Assembly: GCF_009755665.1 (NCBI RefSeq)
Contig: NZ_CP046622.1
Location: 4,340,001 to 4,404,000, forward strand
Source of the DNA: Variovorax paradoxus
Lineage (GTDB): Bacteria > Pseudomonadota > Gammaproteobacteria > Burkholderiales > Burkholderiaceae_C
DNA length: 64,000 nucleotides
Direction: 5' to 3'
The notes under the pieces: model-generated
Seen by the model: the letters and a program-made list of their open reading frames with translations, nothing else
The model's database searches: none
Told to the model about the DNA's origin: nothing
Position numbers and translations under genes: made by a program
In this document: positions 17,134 to 25,298 of the stretch, piece by piece
Layout: each line of letters opens with the position of its first letter
Position numbering within the stretch: position 1 is the first letter of the stretch

Positions 17134-18771
17134 ATGTTCAGATCAAGGCTTTCACTGGCGTTTGCCGCACTGGTCACGCTGGTTTGCATCCAGGCGGCCT
17201 TCGTCTACTGGGGCTCGGCGCGCGTCAATGTCTACACGCAGCACAGCCGGCTGGCGAGCGACATCCTCTCCGAGCTGCTGGAACTGTCGGCCAACAAGCA
17301 GCGGCTGCGCGTATGGGCGTCGCAGCAGTTGATGAACGCGGGAGCCTCCAGCGAAACGCGCGACCGCTGGTTGGCGGGCATGCAGGCCAGCGCGGCCCGG
17401 CTCAACGAGCTGGCGCATCGCGACCTGGCCGTGTGGACCGAGATTGCGGCCAGCGATGGCTCCGCTGTACCCGCGGAGGTCACGCAGCTGGTCGACGCGG
17501 TAGACCTCTTGGACGCCAACATTGCCGACGTGCATGAGCGGTTGCTGCGCCTGACGCCGCTGGAGCGAGGTGCCGAGTTCTCGGCCGTATGGCAGGAGCT
17601 CAACCAGGTGTTCGACGTGACGCGCGGGCGCGACCTGCGCGAGCTGGTGAACGGCGCCATCGAGCGCCAGCGGCGCACGGTGCCGGTTGCCCGCGCCGCC
17701 ACCGAGCGCGGCCTCGAGGCGCTGCGCCTGAAGGCCATTGCGCTGGCGGCGCTCACGCTGGCCGCGGCCGTGCTGATGGCGGTGCACCTGAACCGCCGTC
17801 TGCAGCGGCCGCTCGAACGCCTGCTGGCCGGCACGCAGGCCCTGCAGGCCGGCAACCTCGACCACCGCCTGGCCCTGGGGTCGCACGACGAGTTCGACCG
17901 GGTGGCCGAGCATTTCAACGCCATGGCGGTCGAGCTGCAGCAGCACCGCAATGCCGCCGAAGCCGCCCGGCGCCGGCTGGAAGATGCGGTCGAAGCGCGC
18001 ACCGCGGAGTTGCGTAGCGCGCACGAAACCCTGCAGCAGATCGACCAGCGGCGCCGGCAGCTCTTTGCCGACCTCAGCCATGAGCTGCGCACGCCGGCCA
18101 CGGCCATTCGCGGCGAGGCCGAGATCGCGCTGCGCGGAAGCGACAAGCCGCTCGCCGAATACAAGCAGACGCTGGGGCGCATCGTCGGCGGCGTGAAGCA
18201 GCTGGCCGGCGTGATCGACGACCTGATGCTGATCGCCCGCGCGGAAGCCGACCAGCTCGTGATGCGGCCCGGCCAGGTCGAGTTGCAGCAGCTGGTAGCC
18301 GACGCCGCCGAACAGGCCGAAGCGCTCGGTGCGCTGCATGGCGTGCGGGTGCAGCTCGATGCGCAAGACGGCACCGCGGCGCAGCCGGTGCACGTGCATG
18401 TGGATGCCGACCGCGTTCGCCAGGCGCTGATGATCGTGCTGGACAACGCCGTGCGCTATTCGCATGCGGGCGGCACGGTGCGCCTTGGCTGGCGCGAGCG
18501 CGGCGAGCAGGTCGACATCGTCGTGCAGGACGAGGGCATCGGCATCGACCCGCACGAAATGCCCACGGTGTTCCAGCGCTTCCACCGCGGACGGCGGGCA
18601 CGCGACCACCGGGTGGAAGGCACGGGCATTGGGCTGTCGATTGCGCAGGCCATCGTGGGTGCACACCATGGCCACATCGGCATCGACAGCGTTCCCTTTG
18701 CCGGCACCACCGTCAGCATCAGCTTGCCGAAAGTGCGCGGCGACGAGACCGCGTTGCTGGAGGCGGCATGA
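17134..18771 (+). CDS. Membrane sensor histidine kinase
   Basis: A 545-residue kinase. A first membrane segment spans residues 8-27 and a second about 200-218, enclosing a helical periplasmic sensor of around 170 residues. A HAMP domain follows (about 220-272, 'NRRLQRPLERLLAGTQALQAGNLDHRL'), then a coiled linker. HisKA holds the phosphorylated H316 in 'FADLSHELRTP'; the HATPase domain shows the N box 'ALMIVLDNAVRYS', 'DEGIGI' and 'GTGIGLSIA'. Its gene overlaps the response regulator by four bases, so the pair is coupled. The periplasmic domain is not recognised. Confidence 0.92.
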   Translation: MFRSRLSLAFAALVTLVCIQAAFVYWGSARVNVYTQHSRLASDILSELLELSANKQRLRVWASQQLMNAGASSETRDRWLAGMQASAARLNELAHRDLAVWTEIAASDGSAVPAEVTQLVDAVDLLDANIADVHERLLRLTPLERGAEFSAVWQELNQVFDVTRGRDLRELVNGAIERQRRTVPVARAATERGLEALRLKAIALAALTLAAAVLMAVHLNRRLQRPLERLLAGTQALQAGNLDHRLALGSHDEFDRVAEHFNAMAVELQQHRNAAEAARRRLEDAVEARTAELRSAHETLQQIDQRRRQLFADLSHELRTPATAIRGEAEIALRGSDKPLAEYKQTLGRIVGGVKQLAGVIDDLMLIARAEADQLVMRPGQVELQQLVADAAEQAEALGALHGVRVQLDAQDGTAAQPVHVHVDADRVRQALMIVLDNAVRYSHAGGTVRLGWRERGEQVDIVVQDEGIGIDPHEMPTVFQRFHRGRRARDHRVEGTGIGLSIAQAIVGAHHGHIGIDSVPFAGTTVSISLPKVRGDETALLEAA

Positions 18772-19451
18772 ACATTCTCATCGTGGAAGACGATCCGCGC
18801 GTCGCCGATTTTCTGCTGCGCGGTTTGCGCGCCGAGGGTTATGGTGTGCAGCTTGCGCGCACCGGCACCGAGGGCCTGGAGCGCGCGCGCGGCGGCGATC
18901 TCTCGCTGCTGGTGCTCGACCTCATGCTGCCCGGTCTGAGCGGCCTCGAACTGTGCCAGACGCTGCGCGCCGAAGGCCACCATGTGCCGGTGCTGATGCT
19001 CACCGCCATGAGCACCCTCGAAGACAAGGTAAAAGGCCTGCGGCTCGGTGCCGACGACTACCTCACCAAGCCGTTTGCATTCGAGGAACTGCTCGCGCGC
19101 ATCGAAGCGCTGATGCGCCGCGGCCGCGAACAGCGCCCGAAGGCCAGCACGCTGCAGCTGGCCGACCTGGTGCTCGACCGCGAGAGCATGCAGGTCACGC
19201 GCGCCGGCCGGCCGGTCTCTCTGACGGCGCGCGAGCTGGCCTTTCTGGAGCTGTTGATGAGCGCCCCGGGGCGCGTGTACAGCCGCGAACGCATCCTGTC
19301 GAACGTGTGGGGCACCAACGAGGACCCGCTGACCAACGTGGTCGATGTGTATGTGCGCCGCCTTCGCAGCAAGATCGACGACGGCCATGCGCTTGCGCTG
19401 CTGAAGACCGTGCGCGGCTTCGGCTACCGGCTCGACGCACAGGAAAGCTGA
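18768..19451 (+). CDS. OmpR/PhoB-type response regulator
   Basis: A 227-residue regulator. The receiver has acidic E7-D8-D9, phosphoacceptor D51 in 'LVLDLMLPGLSG', the T in 'MLTAMS' and K in 'YLTKPFAFEEL'. The winged-helix output domain (about 125-225) has 'LTARELAFLELLMSAPGRVYSRERIL' and ends 'TVRGFGYRLD'. Partner of the upstream kinase. Repeated GTTCAT motifs downstream suggest it controls the next gene. Confidence 0.93.
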   Translation: MNILIVEDDPRVADFLLRGLRAEGYGVQLARTGTEGLERARGGDLSLLVLDLMLPGLSGLELCQTLRAEGHHVPVLMLTAMSTLEDKVKGLRLGADDYLTKPFAFEELLARIEALMRRGREQRPKASTLQLADLVLDRESMQVTRAGRPVSLTARELAFLELLMSAPGRVYSRERILSNVWGTNEDPLTNVVDVYVRRLRSKIDDGHALALLKTVRGFGYRLDAQES

Positions 19452-19467
19452 AAAGAAGCTCGCCCGC

Positions 19468-19529
19468 GTTCATGCGCTGTTCATCTGCACGTTAATGGTT
19501 TGTCATTCCGCGCAGGGCCTGGCGTTCAT
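19468..19529. promoter_or_regulatory. GTTCAT direct repeats, possible response-regulator sites
   Basis: GTTCAT occurs at 19468-19473 and 19479-19484, an 11-base period, with a near copy GTTAAT at 19491-19496 and another exact copy at 19524-19529. OmpR/PhoB-type regulators bind tandem sites spaced about one helical turn. The block lies immediately after the response regulator gene and before a secreted protein gene at 19621. Binding is inference. Confidence 0.35.
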
Positions 19530-19620
19530 CCGCTCCGCCAACACTTGATTCCTGCGCCGCGATGCGGTGCAGCGCCGACTGAAAACGGCGTAGCTTTCAC
19601 CTTACTGCACAGGAATCAAA

Positions 19621-20103
19621 ATGAAGATGCGACTTCTCGCGACCACCACCGCCACCAGCCTGCTGGCCCTTAGCTTCGCTGCCGGCGCCAATGCCGCCTC
19701 CGGAGCGGCGACTTGCGCCCCGGTGACGCAAGCGCAGGTGAGCGCGCTGTTCGACCGCTGGAACGATTCGCTGCGCACGCTGGACCCGGACAAGGTCACT
19801 GCCAACTACGCACCCGACGGCGTGCTGCTGCCCACCGTGTCGAACAACCCGCGCAGCACGCCTGCGGAAATTCGCGACTACTTCGTCAAGTTTCTGAAGG
19901 GCGAGCCACGGGGCACGATCGACAAGCGCATCATCCGCATCGGTTGCAACGTGGCGCAAGACGTGGGCACCTATACCTTCAAGTTCAAGGACGGCACATC
20001 GGTGCACGCGCGCTACACCTACGTGTATGAACTGGTGAACGGCCAGTGGCTCATCGCCCATCATCACTCGTCGGCAATGCCCGAGACGGTTGCGGGCAAG
20101 TAA
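19621..20103 (+). CDS. Exported SgcJ/EcaC-like (SnoaL/NTF2 fold) protein
   Basis: A 160-residue protein with a signal peptide ending near 'GANAAS' (residues 21-26). The mature part has the NTF2-like pattern of the SgcJ/EcaC group: 'ALFDRWNDSLRTLDPDKVTANYAPDGVLLPT', 'RSTPAEIRDYFVKFL' and 'HARYTYVYELVNGQWLIAHHHSS'. Such domains are often dimeric binding modules or small lyases; here a periplasmic stress role is possible. Candidate target of the two-component system just upstream. Confidence 0.8.
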   Translation: MKMRLLATTTATSLLALSFAAGANAASGAATCAPVTQAQVSALFDRWNDSLRTLDPDKVTANYAPDGVLLPTVSNNPRSTPAEIRDYFVKFLKGEPRGTIDKRIIRIGCNVAQDVGTYTFKFKDGTSVHARYTYVYELVNGQWLIAHHHSSAMPETVAGK

Positions 20104-20131
20104 ACGGCCGCACGCGCTGCCGCTGGCTTGC

Positions 20132-20551
20132 TCAGTCCTTCGCCTTCTTCGAGGCCTTGGGCTTGCCCGAACTGTTGAACGCCACCGCCTCCTGGACCAG
20201 CGCCTTGAACGCCGCCCCGTCGATTGTTTCTCCTTCGAGAATGTCGATGGCGCGGCGCACGTTTCCGTCGAGGCTCGAGTTGAAAAGCCGGGCCGGGTCT
20301 TTCAGCGAGGCGCCCTTGGCGAAGGTGAGCTTCACCTTGCCCTTGTAGGTTTCGCCGGTGCAGATGATGCCGTTGTGCGACCACACCGGCGTGCCCATCC
20401 ATTTCAGCTCCTCGACGACCTCCGGGTCCGCCTGCTTGATGAGTTCGCGCATCTTGCCGAGCGATTCACCGCGCCAGTCGCCGAGCTCGGCGATTTTTCT
20501 GGAGATGAGCTCCGGTGCCGGCAGCTCCTGGCTTGCGTCCGTCTTTTTCAT
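20132..20551 (-). CDS. DUF1801 domain protein
   Basis: A 139-residue protein. The DUF1801 (YdhG/YjbR-like) fold is indicated by 'MRELIKQADPEVVEELKWMGTPVWSHNGIICTGETYKGKVKLTFAKGASLKDP' and the following 'RAIDILEGETIDGAAFKALVQEAV'. The C-terminus is lysine-rich ('KPKASKKAKD'). The biochemical role of this family is unknown. The ATG at 20551 is used; a much longer reading frame upstream has no support. Confidence 0.85.
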   Translation of the reverse strand: MKKTDASQELPAPELISRKIAELGDWRGESLGKMRELIKQADPEVVEELKWMGTPVWSHNGIICTGETYKGKVKLTFAKGASLKDPARLFNSSLDGNVRRAIDILEGETIDGAAFKALVQEAVAFNSSGKPKASKKAKD

Positions 20552-20660
20552 GTCTCGTCCTGAAGGTTCTACGGGTACTTCGATTTCCAATGGCCGTGGA
20601 GGATAGCCGTGCGCGAGGGCAATGCAAGTCCTGCCGCCTGTCGTGTGGCACGATAAAAGC

Positions 20661-21221
20661 ATGCTCGAGCCATCACGCCGCATTCCATACCGAACCTGGC
20701 CAGGCGCGCTCGCTGTACTGCTTGCAATTGCGGGGTATGTCGGCGGCCTGAAACTGTGGGACAGCCGCACGCCGGGCAGCCGACCGTTGCCCGCGGGCGA
20801 AACGGTGGCCGTCGGGCACGCGCGGTTCGTTCCCGCCGAAGGGTGGGAAATGGACGTGTCCCGCTCCCGGGCGGGCAGGTCCTTGATGCTGTTCAAGGGC
20901 GGCCACAAGTTCTTGGTGACCACCGGGCCATGGGCGGGCGGGCCAGGCGGGCCGATGACGCGGCAGCAAAGGCTCATGGAGCGCGGCCAGGGCCTGCAGA
21001 TCGACGGCGACGTGTCCGGCTTTGTCACGCCGTGGGGCCTGCAGGGCAACACCTTTGCCTACTACGGTTCAAAGCTGGCAGGCCGGTTCTGGCAGGTGGT
21101 CGACCTGCAGCGCCGCTCGCTCGTGCAGATCGATGTCTACGGTGCCAGCGACGGCCTGAACGAGGCAATGGCCGACGCGCGCGACATGCTCGAATCGATG
21201 GACCTGGAGGCTCCGCAGTGA
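20661..21221 (+). CDS. Single-pass membrane protein upstream of PrsW
   Basis: A 186-residue protein not assigned to a family. One hydrophobic segment at residues 14-29 follows a basic start (N-in), so most of the chain, with 'VGHARFVPAEGWEMDVSRSRAGRSLMLFKGGHKF', would be periplasmic. The gene ends in a GTGA overlap with the prsW-like gene, so the two are co-translated; the protein could be a substrate, inhibitor or subunit of the protease. ATG 20661 gives a compact N-terminus. Confidence 0.7.
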   Translation: MLEPSRRIPYRTWPGALAVLLAIAGYVGGLKLWDSRTPGSRPLPAGETVAVGHARFVPAEGWEMDVSRSRAGRSLMLFKGGHKFLVTTGPWAGGPGGPMTRQQRLMERGQGLQIDGDVSGFVTPWGLQGNTFAYYGSKLAGRFWQVVDLQRRSLVQIDVYGASDGLNEAMADARDMLESMDLEAPQ

Positions 21222-22408
21222 ACCTCGAACTTGCCGACCAACAGGATCGCGCCGAATGGCCGGTGGGCACCGATTCGTTCTTCCAGCCGCGCCGTGCGGC
21301 CTTCTGGCTGCTGGCGGCGCTAATCGTCAACGGGTTGTTCTACACCTTCAACATGTTCTCGGTGGGGTTCCGGGTCGTTCCCATCACTGCGTTGCTGGGG
21401 CTGCTGGTGTGGGGTATCTACACGCTGGTTTTTCTTCTGGTGTTTCGTACGCTGGACCTGCTCGAGCAGCATCCGCCCGAGGCTTTTTTCCTCGCATTTG
21501 CGTGGGGCGGCCTGGGTGCGGTCTACTTTGCAGCGCCGGCGAACATTGCCATTCAAAGCCTGTGCGCCAAGCTGGTGTCGCCCGATTTCGTGGCGGTCTG
21601 GGGGCCAGCCATTGCGGGCCCGATCACCGAAGAGTTTTTGAAGCTCGCGGGCGTGGTGCTGCTGATTCTTGTGGCGCGCAACCAGTTCCAGACCTACCTT
21701 TCGGTGCTCATCGTGGGGGCCATGACGGGGCTGGGCTTCCAGGTGGTCGAAAACCTCACCTACACCGTCAACGCCTCCATGCATTTTCCGCTCGAGAACC
21801 AGGTGTACCCCGTGCTGCTGAACCTGCTGACGCGCGGGCTGCTGAGCGGGCTGTGGAGCCACGCGGCCTACACGACGATCGCGTCTTTCGGCGTCGCCTG
21901 GTTCCTGCTGCACCCCGAACGCCCCATGGCGGCAAGAATCGGCTGCGCCCTTCTGTGCTTTGCGCTGGCCTGGGCCATGCATTTCATCTGGAACTCGCCG
22001 TGGCTCGAAGATCTTTTCGACGGTGGCTACGGCGAGATGGCGGTGCTGCTTGTCGTCAAGGGCATTCCCGCGATGATTGCGGCCGGGCTCTTCTGGCGCG
22101 TGGCCGCCCGTGAGAACGGCGCTTACCTGCACGCCCTTGCGGCCTACTTCGTGCCCGAGCGCGATCTGATCCGTGACGACGAGTGGGTTCGCCTGGGCGC
22201 GCCTTTGTCGCGCTACAGGGTTCGCATCGAAATGGGCTGGACCTTCGGCCTGCGCGCACGGCGCCTGAAAACCCAGCTTCAGCGCGAGCAGCTGCGGCTC
22301 ATTCGCAAGGCCATGACCTACGGCCGCGGGGCGCAGACGCTGCGGCACGAGTTGGCGATACGGCGGCTGCGCGCCATGCTCGATCCGCTCATCGCACCCC
22401 GACCCTGA
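21218..22408 (+). CDS. PrsW-type intramembrane metalloprotease
   Basis: A 396-residue polytopic membrane protein starting with GTG 21218, which overlaps the previous stop and has CTGGAGG eight bases upstream. The PrsW/glutamic-type CPBP signature is present: E138-E139-x-x-K142 in 'GPITEEFLKLAG', E179 in 'GFQVVENL', H215 in 'WSHAAYTT' and H255 in 'AMHFIWNS'. PrsW cleaves an anti-sigma factor in Bacillus; the proteobacterial substrates are unknown. A charged C-terminal tail of about 90 residues extends into the cytoplasm. No sigma or anti-sigma gene is adjacent. Confidence 0.85.
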   Translation: MNLELADQQDRAEWPVGTDSFFQPRRAAFWLLAALIVNGLFYTFNMFSVGFRVVPITALLGLLVWGIYTLVFLLVFRTLDLLEQHPPEAFFLAFAWGGLGAVYFAAPANIAIQSLCAKLVSPDFVAVWGPAIAGPITEEFLKLAGVVLLILVARNQFQTYLSVLIVGAMTGLGFQVVENLTYTVNASMHFPLENQVYPVLLNLLTRGLLSGLWSHAAYTTIASFGVAWFLLHPERPMAARIGCALLCFALAWAMHFIWNSPWLEDLFDGGYGEMAVLLVVKGIPAMIAAGLFWRVAARENGAYLHALAAYFVPERDLIRDDEWVRLGAPLSRYRVRIEMGWTFGLRARRLKTQLQREQLRLIRKAMTYGRGAQTLRHELAIRRLRAMLDPLIAPRP

Positions 22409-22416
22409 GGCACTCG

Positions 22417-23313
22417 CTAGCCCTGGCGTGCAAAACGGCCCGGCGGCTGGCCCACATGGCGGCTGAACGCGGTGCTGAATGTGCTGGCGGAGCCGTAGCC
22501 CACGCGCTCCGCAACTTCCGCAATGCCCACGTCGCTGCGAGCCAGCAGGTCTTTGGCAATCGCCATGCGCCAGGCAAGCAGGTATTCCATGGGCGGCAGG
22601 CCCACGGCGCGCGAGAAGCGCTCGAAAAATGCCGAACGCGACAGTGCGGCCTTTCTTGCAAGATCGGCCACCGTCCACGATTGCGCGGGATCGCCATGCA
22701 GGTGCCGCAGCGCGGCCGACAACCGCGGGTCGGCCAACCCGCGGAGCAGCCCCGGCGGCGCGCACTCCCCAGGCGTGGAGCGCAAGGCTTCGATCAGCAG
22801 CAGTTCGACAAGGCGTTCGAGGACGAGATCGCGCCCCGGTTTCTGCTGGAGCGACTCTTCCCTCACGAGCTGCACCAGCACCGAAAGGCGCCCGATGTCC
22901 CGCACGTGCAGCAGCGTTGGAAGCAGCGATGCCAGCAACGATGCGTCCGGCGATTCGAAGGCAAAGTAGCCGCCGAGCATTCGCACGTCCGGAGGGCCTT
23001 CGCGCCTGCCGTGGCGAATTTCTTCCGTTGGCGCGGGCACCTTCTTGGCGTCTACAAACACCGGCCCTGCCGGTTCCAGGCCCGACATGGTGAACCCCGG
23101 CGTGGCCGGCATGAGGACGAAGTCGCCAGCGGCAAGGGCAAGAGGCTCTTGCCCGTCTACCGCAAGGACGCATTCGCCCTCGAGCATGGTGCAGAAGCTG
23201 GGCTCGCCGAACTCCGAGTAGCGCACCGCCCAAGAGCCCGCGCCGCTGATGACCTTCGAATACACCGCGCGCGGGCGCAGCAGCTTGACGATGTCGGCGA
23301 GCGGATCGGACAT
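22417..23313 (-). CDS. AraC regulator with N-terminal cupin
   Basis: A 298-residue regulator from ATG 23313, which has AGGAG six bases upstream. Residues about 1-195 form the Cupin_6 sensor ('SWAVRYSEFGEPSFCTMLEGECVL' and 'LAAGDFVLMPATPGF'); the rest is the AraC domain with 'WTVADLARKAALSRSAFFERFSRAVGLPPMEYLLAWRM' and 'GIAEVAERVGYGSASTFSTAFSRHVGQPPGRF'. It is divergent from the short-chain dehydrogenase at 23413, with 99 bases between, and very likely controls it. Confidence 0.9.
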   Translation of the reverse strand: MSDPLADIVKLLRPRAVYSKVISGAGSWAVRYSEFGEPSFCTMLEGECVLAVDGQEPLALAAGDFVLMPATPGFTMSGLEPAGPVFVDAKKVPAPTEEIRHGRREGPPDVRMLGGYFAFESPDASLLASLLPTLLHVRDIGRLSVLVQLVREESLQQKPGRDLVLERLVELLLIEALRSTPGECAPPGLLRGLADPRLSAALRHLHGDPAQSWTVADLARKAALSRSAFFERFSRAVGLPPMEYLLAWRMAIAKDLLARSDVGIAEVAERVGYGSASTFSTAFSRHVGQPPGRFARQG

Positions 23314-23412
23314 GCCGGACTCCTGCAAATAAAAGAAGGACTATAGGTTATTCAAAGTCCGGCTCCGCGCCGATATCGTGGCGCACCTTCAAACAAATTC
23401 AAAAGGAACCCA

Positions 23413-24156
23413 ATGAAGACCGTCCTGATCACCGGCTGCTCGTCTGGCTACGGCCTAGAAACCGCGCGCCACTTCCACGCGCAAGGCTGGCATGTCATTG
23501 CAACCATGCGCACGCCGCGCGCCGAGCTCATGCCTCTGTCGGAACGCCTGCGCGTGCTGCCGCTCGACGTGACAAAGCCAGAGAGCATTGCCGCCGCGAT
23601 TGACGCTGCGGGGCCCATCGACGTGCTGGTCAACAACGCGGGGCTGGGGCTCTTCGGGGCGTTCGAGGCAACGCCCATGGCCACCGTGCGCGAGATATTC
23701 GAAACCAACACCTTCGGCATGATGGCGATGACTCAGGCCGTGCTGCCGCAGTTCCGGCTCCGGAAGTCGGGTGTCGTCATCAACGTCACATCCACTGTCA
23801 CCCTAGCGCCCATGCCCCTGGTGGCGGCGTACACCGCGAGCAAGACCGCCATCGAAGGCTTCACCGAGTCGCTGGTGTTCGAGCTCGCCCCTTTCAACAT
23901 TCGCGCGAAGCTCGTCGAGCCAGGCTTTGGGCCGGGCACGCAATTCACGGCCAACGGCACGGAGCGCATGCAGGGCCTGATTCCCGAGGCGTACGCACCG
24001 TTGGCGCACAGCGTGTTCGCAGAATTGGGAAACCCGACGGCAGTGACCACCGCGGCCGATGTGGCCGAGGCGGTGTGGCGGGCAGCGAACGACCCCGCGC
24101 CGACGGTGCGGTATCCGGCCGGTGCGGATGCAATTGCGCTTTCCGGCGGCAAGTAA
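23413..24156 (+). CDS. Short-chain dehydrogenase/reductase
   Basis: A 247-residue classical SDR. The cofactor loop is 'TGCSSGYGLETA' near residues 7-18, 'NNAGLGLFG' follows, and the catalytic serine, tyrosine and lysine are in 'INVTSTVT' and 'YTASKTA'. Its catalytic pattern and length fit an NADP-dependent alcohol or ketone reductase. Paired with a divergent cupin-AraC gene, an arrangement widely seen for SDRs that reduce reactive or foreign carbonyls. Confidence 0.9.
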   Translation: MKTVLITGCSSGYGLETARHFHAQGWHVIATMRTPRAELMPLSERLRVLPLDVTKPESIAAAIDAAGPIDVLVNNAGLGLFGAFEATPMATVREIFETNTFGMMAMTQAVLPQFRLRKSGVVINVTSTVTLAPMPLVAAYTASKTAIEGFTESLVFELAPFNIRAKLVEPGFGPGTQFTANGTERMQGLIPEAYAPLAHSVFAELGNPTAVTTAADVAEAVWRAANDPAPTVRYPAGADAIALSGGK

Positions 24157-24305
24157 AGGCGCCGACGTCTACCGGCACATCGCCGCACATCAGGAGGCCA
24201 CGTCAGACTACAGCCGCGTAGCGCCAGGCCTTTTAGCGTCCTGCTTTTTGCAGAGCCGCAGCATGGCGATCCACTCCTGCTTGGCACTGCATCGGAGCGC
24301 TGGCC

Positions 24306-25094
24306 TTGAACCCTTCGGATGATCCGACAGAGCCGAGTTTTTCAAGCCGCAAACGCTGGCTCGGCAAGGCGTTTGCATGCGCCACCCTCGCTGCAGTTCT
24401 GCTGGGCGCATGGGCGGTCGCGACCGGCAGGCTGGGGATTCCGGACCGCTTCAATCCATGGGCGCCGCTCGACGTGAGTGCGCCGCCCGGCTGGCTGACT
24501 GGCTACAAGCTTTCGCGCGCCCGCAGCGAGCCTGCGCGCTGCCTTGCCGCGCTGGCACAAACCGGCATGCAGTACGACCTGTTGCCGGACCGGGTCACCG
24601 CGCCGGGCTGCGGCTTCAAGAACGCGGTGAGGCTGCGCTCCGCCGGCGTGCGCCTGGGCACGGCGCCTTCGCTGAGCTGCCCCATGGCGCTGTCCTTCTT
24701 CATGTGGGAGAGACACGCACTGCAACCCGCCGCCATGCAGCACTTCGGTCAGCCGGTGGCGGCGGTCGAGCACCTGGGCAGCTACGCCTGCCGCAACGTG
24801 AACCGCGGCGAAGGCGCCGTGCCGGGTGCTTCGCGCAGCCGGCATGCGACGGCCGATGCGCTCGACGTTGCCGGCCTGACGCTTGCCAACGGCCGGCGCA
24901 TCACGGTGCTGCAGGCCTGGCCCCGCAGCGGGTCCGCGGATGCTGCAAGCACCCACGATCCCGCCGCCCTGCTGCTGCGCGATGCACACCGCGGCGCCTG
25001 CCGCTTCTTCAACGGCGTCCTGGGCCCCGACTACAACGCGGCCCACCGGGACCACCTTCATCTGGAAACCGGCGGGTACGACGTGTGTCGCTAA
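24306..25094 (+). CDS. Extensin-like C-terminal domain protein
   Basis: A 262-residue protein that begins at TTG 24306 with GGAG nine bases before it; no better in-frame ATG is available. Residues about 20-40 form a signal anchor. The extensin-like domain has cysteines in 'ARCLAALAQTGMQYDLLPD', 'GCGFKNAVRL' and 'SLSCPMALSFFMWE', and the 'HATADALDVAGLTLANGRRI' and 'HRDHLHLE' motifs that in related peptidases of the LAS group bind zinc. A role in cleaving or remodelling the cell wall is likely but not shown. Confidence 0.75.
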   Translation: MNPSDDPTEPSFSSRKRWLGKAFACATLAAVLLGAWAVATGRLGIPDRFNPWAPLDVSAPPGWLTGYKLSRARSEPARCLAALAQTGMQYDLLPDRVTAPGCGFKNAVRLRSAGVRLGTAPSLSCPMALSFFMWERHALQPAAMQHFGQPVAAVEHLGSYACRNVNRGEGAVPGASRSRHATADALDVAGLTLANGRRITVLQAWPRSGSADAASTHDPAALLLRDAHRGACRFFNGVLGPDYNAAHRDHLHLETGGYDVCR

Positions 25095-25298
25095 CGGCGG
25101 CTTCGTTCAAGACTCGTCGTGGCGCAGACCCGTTGAAGCACCTTGCGAAAGAGATGAGAACCTTGGAGCTACATCGCCTGCGCCCGCCCTGAAAAGAGCT
25201 AGGCGGCCGCATTGGATTCACACACAATCCCGCCGGTGTTGAAGTTTGCGCACGGCAAACGCCCACCGCTCCCATTGCGAAACTACCAAGGACCGCCA

